A DNA stretch of 64,000 nt, from positions 1 through 64,000 of the forward strand of contig JANQFG010000211.1 in assembly GCA_028277985.1 (NCBI GenBank), written 5' to 3'. The notes below the pieces were generated by a model, which saw only the letters and a list, made by a program, of their open reading frames with translations, had not been told where the DNA came from and did not search any database. Shown one piece after another: positions 59,302 to 64,000 of this stretch. The stretch is from a bacterium. GTDB lineage: Bacteria; Desulfobacterota; DSWW01. A program made the translations under genes and the position numbers. Within the stretch, counting starts at the first letter, position 1, and every line of letters begins with the position of its first letter.

Positions 59302-59313
59302 TGATCATGTTCA
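59302..59313. promoter_or_regulatory. TetR operator candidate TGATCATGTTCA
   Basis: Palindrome with halves TGA-C and GTTCA, 68 bases upstream of the dsrP-like ATG, in an AT-rich stretch that could overlap its promoter. Confidence 0.55.
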
Positions 59314-59380
59314 ATAAAAGAGCTTGATCAGGGATTTGCTCTATCTTCCATTCCCTGCCAAGAACCCGGAGAAAAGAGAA

Positions 59381-60547
59381 ATGCTGGAAAAGGCGTTGCA
59401 AGGAGGATGGCGCTACGGGTCCTGGATCCTGTTCCTGCTGGGAGTTCTGGCGGTCGGCTTCCTGGCCTATCTCTATCAACTCACCCAAGGATTGGCCGTA
59501 ACCGGCATGAGCCGGGACGTGACCTGGGGGCTCTACATCGGCCAGCTGACGTTCATGGTGGGGATCGCGGCCTCCGCGGTCGTCCTGGTCCTGCCCTACT
59601 ATCTTCACAACTACAAGGCCTTCGGAAGGATCACGATTCTGGGGGAATTCCTGGCCGTGTCCGCCGTGACCATATGCCCGCTCTTCGTTCTGGTAGACCT
59701 GGGGCAACCCGCTCGATTCCTGAACCTCTTCCTTCACCCGACCCCGAGCTCGGTCATGTTCTGGGACGCGCTTGTAATCCTCGGGTATCTCATCCTGAAC
59801 CTCATCATCGGGTTCACTGCCCTCGAGACGGAGCGCAGAGAAACGCCACCCCCCCGATGGCTCAAGCCGCTCATCTATCTCTCCATTCCCTGGGCCGTGA
59901 GCATCCACACCGTAACCGCTTTCCTCTACGCTGGCCTGCCGGGGAGGCATTTCTGGATGACCGCCGTGATGGCGCCCCGCTTTCTCTCCTCCGCGTTTGC
60001 AGCGGGGCCTTCGCTGCTGATCCTTCTCATTTACGTCCTGAAGAAGACGACAGGGTTCGAGGCAGGCCGGGAAGCGGTTCAGAAGCTGGCCCAGGTCATT
60101 GCATACGCTCTCATCATCAACGTATTCCTGCTCCTCATGGAAATCTTCACCGCCTTTTACAGCGGGATTCCCGACCACGGACACACCTTTCTGTATCTGT
60201 TCGCCGGTGTCCACGGCAAGGGCACATGGGCCCCATGGATGTGGCTCTCGGTCGCGATGGCCTTGACTTCGATCGTCCTCCTTCTGATTCCCAGGGTGCG
60301 GGAGAACGAAAAGGCCCTGCTTGGAATCGCAGTGATGATTCTCGCTTCCCTGTGGATAGACAAGGGCCTGGGTCTGGTCATCGGCGGCTTCGTCCCCAGC
60401 CCCCTCGGTCACGTGACGGAATACATCCCCACCCTGCCGGAGCTCCTGGTGACCCTCGGCGTCTATGCCATCGGTGCCCTGATACTCACGGTTCTGTACA
60501 AGATCGTGGTGGAGGTCAAGCAGCAGGAGAGCCCGCTCGCTGCTTGA
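59381..60547 (+). CDS. DsrP-like NrfD family membrane subunit (quinol oxidoreductase)
   Basis: The 388-residue protein has about ten helices and sequence typical of DsrP from the DsrMKJOP complex of sulfate reducers (VTGMSRDVTWGLYIGQLTF, PYYLHNYKAFGRITILGEF, YLSIPWAVSIHTVTAFLYAG, MAPRFLSSAFAAG). DsrP binds quinones in the inner membrane. No other dsr gene is nearby, so this is an orphan or alternative copy. The ATG at 59381 with GGAGAA is preferred; a TTG at 59324 is the upstream alternative. It is the first gene of a probable operon with the glycyl radical enzyme. Confidence 0.87.
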   Translation: MLEKALQGGWRYGSWILFLLGVLAVGFLAYLYQLTQGLAVTGMSRDVTWGLYIGQLTFMVGIAASAVVLVLPYYLHNYKAFGRITILGEFLAVSAVTICPLFVLVDLGQPARFLNLFLHPTPSSVMFWDALVILGYLILNLIIGFTALETERRETPPPRWLKPLIYLSIPWAVSIHTVTAFLYAGLPGRHFWMTAVMAPRFLSSAFAAGPSLLILLIYVLKKTTGFEAGREAVQKLAQVIAYALIINVFLLLMEIFTAFYSGIPDHGHTFLYLFAGVHGKGTWAPWMWLSVAMALTSIVLLLIPRVRENEKALLGIAVMILASLWIDKGLGLVIGGFVPSPLGHVTEYIPTLPELLVTLGVYAIGALILTVLYKIVVEVKQQESPLAA

Positions 60548-60624
60548 CCTTTTGTCGAGAACCGCTATCGTGGTTCGGGTAGGGTGTAGGCATCGACAGG
60601 GACGACAAAGAGGCTGCCCCACTC

Positions 60625-62997
60625 ATGACCGAACACGCTCACCGCCTCGACCAGGGAGAGGGCTCGAGCCGGTTCCAACGACTCAGGGAAGAGCTGGTAT
60701 CCGCACCGATCCATCTGTGCCCGGAGCGGGCGACCCTGATCACCGAGTATTTCCGAGATCTGGACGACAAGTCCGAGCCGATGGTGATCCGGAAGGCGAA
60801 GGCTTTCCGACATCTCCTGAGCAGCAAATCCGCCACCCTCTTCCCCGAAGAGCTGATCGTCGGCAACGTGGGCAGCCGGCGCAAATCCGCGCTCATTCAG
60901 CCCGAGCTGGCAAGTGTCTTTGTGAGCCACGATCTGTTCTGGATCGACAAGAGGAAGACCACGCCTTTCCAGATCTCCTGGCCCGATCGGCTGAAGCTCT
61001 CACTCCGAGTCCTGCCTTACTGGTTGCCTCGCAACATGCTCGTCCGCGCCTTTTCCCCTCGGTTCGATCGGCTGTTGCGCTACTCCTTCGAGCAGCTCAA
61101 CGCGGCCTACTACCTGATCAACGAGGTGGGGGGGATCGGCCACTTTCTTCCGGACTACGAGAAGATGATCCGCCTGGGCGTTGAGGGTTATCTGGAATCC
61201 CTGGAGGGTAGGGACCTGGAGCTGCATCGCGCCGCACGGATTGCATGCGAGGGTCTTCTCGAGTTCTCGGATCGCCTTGCAGCCGAGGCGGAGAGGCTGG
61301 CCCGCAGGGAAGGCGACGCGAAGCGTGCCGACGAGTTGAACGAAATCGCGCGCATTTGCCGAAAGGTACCCCGGGGTCCCGCAGAAACCTTTCATGAAGC
61401 TCTGCAATCCCTCTGGCTCACCCACCTGGCCGTCTGTCTGGAAGGCATCAATTCCGCCGTCTCTTTCGGAAGGATGGATCAGTATCTATATCCCTTCTAC
61501 CATGGCGACCTCCGGGAAGGGAGGATCACCCCGGAGCGTGCCCGCGAGCTTCTGCTCTGCTTCTCGGCAAAGACCACCGAGCACGTCTTCCTCGTTTCCG
61601 AGAAGGCAAGCAAGTATCATGGCGGCTTCCTTATCGTCCAGGCGGCAATCGTCGGCGGCATGGACCGAGAAGGCAAGGATGCGGTCAACGAGCTCAGTTA
61701 CATCTTCCTGGACGTGATGGAGGAATCCGGCCTCCGTGATCCGAACTACCAGGTGAGAATGCATTCCGGGTCGCCCAAGGCCTTCGTGGAACGAGCGGTC
61801 GATGTTGCGAGAAAGGGAAACGGGGTGCCTGCCTTCTTCAGTGATGAGGCGGTGATCGCCGCCATGAAGGCTCACGGCTTTCCCGAGGAGGAGGCACGGG
61901 ACTACGGGATCGTGGGATGCGTGGAGCCAAGCCTGCCGGGCAAGAGCTTTCTCTCCACGGATGCAGCCCTGTTCAACCTTCCCCTCTGTCTGGAGCTTGC
62001 CCTCAATCGTGGAAGACGCCTCAACGGCCGTGTGCGGATCGGAGCACCAACACCGGACCCGTGTTCCTTTCGGAGCATGGAACAGGTCTTCGAGGCTTTC
62101 CGGACGCAGGTCGAATACATGGTGCGGCGTCTGATCGGCGACATCCAGGTGATCGAGAGGGGGAACCGCGCCTATCACCCCACGCCGTTTTCCTCCATGC
62201 TCGTGGAAGGCTGCATCGAATCGGGGAAAGATGTAACGGAGGGAGGCGCCCTGTACAACGCAAGCGGAATACAGGGGGTCGGGATTGCAGATACCGCAGA
62301 CTCCCTGGCGGCTCTGGACGATGTCGTGTTCCAGCGCAGAAGACATAGCATGAAGCAGGTGTTGGACGGGATGCGCGAGGACTTCTCGAGTTCACCGGAA
62401 CTCCAGACGGTCCTGCAGGGCGCACCCAAGTTCGGGAACGACCATCCCCTGCCGGACGGTTATGCAAACCAGGTCGCACGCATGTTTCATGATGCCCTTT
62501 CGAAGTACACGAACACCCGCGGGGGCCCCTATGTCTCCGGCTTCTATTCCTCGACGTGTCACGTCGGGTTTGGCGAGCGGACCGGTGCTTTGCCGAGCGG
62601 GCGAAGGGCAGGGGAGCCTTTTGCAGCGAGTCTCGGGACAGCGAACGGGCGCGACAGGCTCGGCCCGACGGCCGTGCTCAACTCTGTCGCAAAGGTCGAC
62701 TCCGCGCTCTCGCCGAACGGCTATGCCCTCAACCTCAGGTTCGACGCCCAGACCCTCTCCGGGGACGAAGGGGTTCCGATCCTGTCCGGGCTTCTGGGCG
62801 GATTTTTCAAATCGGGTGGAATGGAGGCGCAATTGAACGTGCTCGATCCGGATACCCTGGAGGATGCGCGTGAAAATCCGGGAAGGTACCCGGACCTGGT
62901 GGTTCGCGTTGCCGGCTACTGCGCATATTTCGATGACCTGCCGGATGCCGCGAAGAAGGAGATCATCGGCCGGACGCGGCTGCGCGTCGATCAATAA
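60625..62997 (+). CDS. Glycyl radical enzyme (PFL2/glycerol dehydratase-like), substrate unknown
   Basis: The 790-residue protein has the thiyl cysteine in GCVEP (Cys432, Glu434) and the glycyl radical Gly764 in RVAGYCAYF. An aspartate at the position of the glycerol dehydratase catalytic Asp (Asp446 in KSFLSTDAALFN) and GHFLPDYEK (His173) near the dehydratase His region point to a diol-dehydratase/C-X lyase branch rather than pyruvate formate-lyase. No activating enzyme is visible in the window; it may be encoded beyond the end. It is 77 bases after the dsrP-like gene. Confidence 0.88.
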   Translation: MTEHAHRLDQGEGSSRFQRLREELVSAPIHLCPERATLITEYFRDLDDKSEPMVIRKAKAFRHLLSSKSATLFPEELIVGNVGSRRKSALIQPELASVFVSHDLFWIDKRKTTPFQISWPDRLKLSLRVLPYWLPRNMLVRAFSPRFDRLLRYSFEQLNAAYYLINEVGGIGHFLPDYEKMIRLGVEGYLESLEGRDLELHRAARIACEGLLEFSDRLAAEAERLARREGDAKRADELNEIARICRKVPRGPAETFHEALQSLWLTHLAVCLEGINSAVSFGRMDQYLYPFYHGDLREGRITPERARELLLCFSAKTTEHVFLVSEKASKYHGGFLIVQAAIVGGMDREGKDAVNELSYIFLDVMEESGLRDPNYQVRMHSGSPKAFVERAVDVARKGNGVPAFFSDEAVIAAMKAHGFPEEEARDYGIVGCVEPSLPGKSFLSTDAALFNLPLCLELALNRGRRLNGRVRIGAPTPDPCSFRSMEQVFEAFRTQVEYMVRRLIGDIQVIERGNRAYHPTPFSSMLVEGCIESGKDVTEGGALYNASGIQGVGIADTADSLAALDDVVFQRRRHSMKQVLDGMREDFSSSPELQTVLQGAPKFGNDHPLPDGYANQVARMFHDALSKYTNTRGGPYVSGFYSSTCHVGFGERTGALPSGRRAGEPFAASLGTANGRDRLGPTAVLNSVAKVDSALSPNGYALNLRFDAQTLSGDEGVPILSGLLGGFFKSGGMEAQLNVLDPDTLEDARENPGRYPDLVVRVAGYCAYFDDLPDAAKKEIIGRTRLRVDQ

Positions 62998-63008
62998 AGG
63001 AGACAGCC

Positions 63009-63947
63009 ATGAGCGTAGAAGAAGCGAAGATCACGGCAAGCCAGGAAGCAGATCCCTATTCACTGGGGGCCGGATTCAACGGTACCGAGATCGTTCCCAT
63101 TCTGGAAGCGCAGATACCCCTTGTCGACATGGGCTTCCTGCACAGCGACGTCTGCTATGACGTGGTCAGCGTCTGGAAGGGAAGCTTCTTCAGGCTGAAC
63201 GAGCACATGGACCGCTTCGAGAGGAGCTACGAGGGGCTTGGGTTCTCCATGCCCTATACCAAGGAGCAGATGAGGCAGATCCTGATCGACATGGTCGCCC
63301 GGGCCGGGCTCAGAGATGCATATGTATACATGTGCGCCACGCGCGGACTTCCCGATCTGGATGACCCTCGGGACATGGAGAAATACCACCAGTGCTTCTA
63401 CGCCTTTGCCATCCCCTTCGTCTGGATCGTCGATCCGGAAGACCAGAAGATCGGGACCGACGTGATCGTGAGCTCGGTTCCTCGAATCCCGAAGGAATCC
63501 GTGGACCCGACCATCAAGAACCATCACTGGGGCGACCTCACGCGGGCGGACCGGGAGGCTCGCGGCAAGGGCGCGAAGACCGCCCTGCTCCTCGACTTCG
63601 ACGGTAACCTTGCCGAGGGCCCCGGTTTCAACGTTTTCGTGATCAAGGACGGAAAGCTCCTCACGCCGGACGACAACGTCCTTCTGGGGATCACGCGCCT
63701 CACCGTATTCGACCTCGCCGAGGAGATGAATATAGAGGCGAAAGCCTGCAAGGTTCCGGTGGAGACGCTGCGCGCAGCCGATGAGATCTTCATGTGCACC
63801 ACGGCGGGAGGGATCATGCCCGTGAAATCTCTCGACGGCAAACCTGTCAGCGGCGGCAAGCCGGGCCCGATCACCATGAAGCTGCGCGAGGCTTTCTGGA
63901 AAGCCCACGACGACACGAAATACTCTACACCGGTCAACTACGACTGA
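63009..63947 (+). CDS. Class IV aminotransferase (BCAT/D-amino-acid aminotransferase-like)
   Basis: The 312-residue PLP enzyme has the class IV pattern: VDMGFLHSDVCYDVVSVWKG at the start, the PLP lysine in SVDPTIKNHHWGDL, GNLAEGPGFNVFVIKDGKL and CTTAGGIMPVKSLDG. It transaminates branched-chain, D-amino or related amino acids. AAAGGAGACAGCC precedes its ATG, 11 bases after the glycyl radical enzyme gene, so the two are probably co-transcribed. The link suggests processing of an amino- or oxo-acid-derived substrate. Confidence 0.88.
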   Translation: MSVEEAKITASQEADPYSLGAGFNGTEIVPILEAQIPLVDMGFLHSDVCYDVVSVWKGSFFRLNEHMDRFERSYEGLGFSMPYTKEQMRQILIDMVARAGLRDAYVYMCATRGLPDLDDPRDMEKYHQCFYAFAIPFVWIVDPEDQKIGTDVIVSSVPRIPKESVDPTIKNHHWGDLTRADREARGKGAKTALLLDFDGNLAEGPGFNVFVIKDGKLLTPDDNVLLGITRLTVFDLAEEMNIEAKACKVPVETLRAADEIFMCTTAGGIMPVKSLDGKPVSGGKPGPITMKLREAFWKAHDDTKYSTPVNYD

Positions 63948-64000
63948 TCCAATGCCTACCCGTTGGGTTGGTTTCTTCTTGACAAGGCCATTGCTTTCTT

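Noticed and set aside
60625-62997. Pyruvate formate-lyase (PflB) assignment
   Set aside because: Classical PFL has a Cys-Cys pair at the active site. This protein has a single Cys in GCVEP with dehydratase-type acidic residues.
1-64000. tRNA, rRNA, CRISPR or riboswitch elements
   Set aside because: No T-loop, cloverleaf, spacer array or conserved riboswitch core was recognised on either strand by eye. TPP and cobalamin riboswitches were looked for before tenA and the corrinoid genes without success.

Overview
The window is a GC-rich chromosomal segment (roughly 60 % G+C by eye) of what looks like an uncultured Desulfobacterota (deltaproteobacterial) anaerobe. Pointers are a DsrP-like NrfD protein, paired DUF1302/DUF1329 envelope proteins, HdrD-like and multihaem electron carriers, corrinoid methyltransferase genes, a glycyl radical enzyme, a selenoprotein and many CoA-ester genes. 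I see no rRNA, tRNA, CRISPR array, intact transposase or phage gene. The first gene is cut by the window edge. Taxonomy is inference.

Layout. 0-11 kb: envelope proteins (DUF1302, DUF1329), a thiolase, a carboxymuconolactone-decarboxylase-like protein, TenA, a diguanylate cyclase, a DMT exporter, a GNAT-type protein and a phytoene-desaturase-like flavoprotein. 11-16 kb: gcvT with a plant-HPR1-like hydroxypyruvate reductase, then an acyl-CoA synthetase/TetR pair behind two operator palindromes. 16.5-24.8 kb: an operon of aminotransferase, E2, E3, a LipB-LipA fusion, E1 alpha, E1 beta and a VOC protein, i.e. a 2-oxoacid dehydrogenase complex with its own lipoylation enzyme. 25-40.3 kb: an 11-haem membrane cytochrome, a GcvH/LbpA-like lipoyl carrier, an acyl-CoA synthetase, an HdrD-like iron-sulfur protein, a lipoate ligase fused to DUF116, a LipT-like flavoprotein, two radical SAM proteins resembling a LipS1/LipS2 pair, and a corrinoid module (UroD-like methyltransferase, DUF1638-hydantoinase fusion, B12-binding protein). 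40.5-49.8 kb: envelope proteins (DUF481 twice, DUF1329, lipoproteins), an iron-sulfur protein, a TGA-containing FrnE/DsbA-like selenoprotein with a ferredoxin-nitroreductase, and a sirtuin. 50-64 kb: PilZ and phospholipase-D-like proteins, a bd-type (CIO-like) oxidase with a 39-residue subunit, a dihydroorotate-dehydrogenase-like protein, HMG-CoA lyase with an SRPBCC-SDR fusion, and a TetR gene divergent from a dsrP-like gene, a glycyl radical enzyme and a class IV aminotransferase.

How it fits together. The most striking feature is two unrelated lipoate-assembly routes within 15 kb, each beside a likely client: LipB-LipA with the dehydrogenase E2, and ligase/LipS-type enzymes with the lipoyl carrier protein. 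The second route is linked to an HdrD-like protein, a haem-rich membrane protein and a corrinoid methyltransferase set, suggesting an undescribed methyl- or sulfur-related pathway using a lipoate-bound intermediate. The second main discovery is the selenoprotein, whose UGA replaces the first Cys of the CPWC active site and is followed by a SECIS-like hairpin. Functions beyond the family level are inference.
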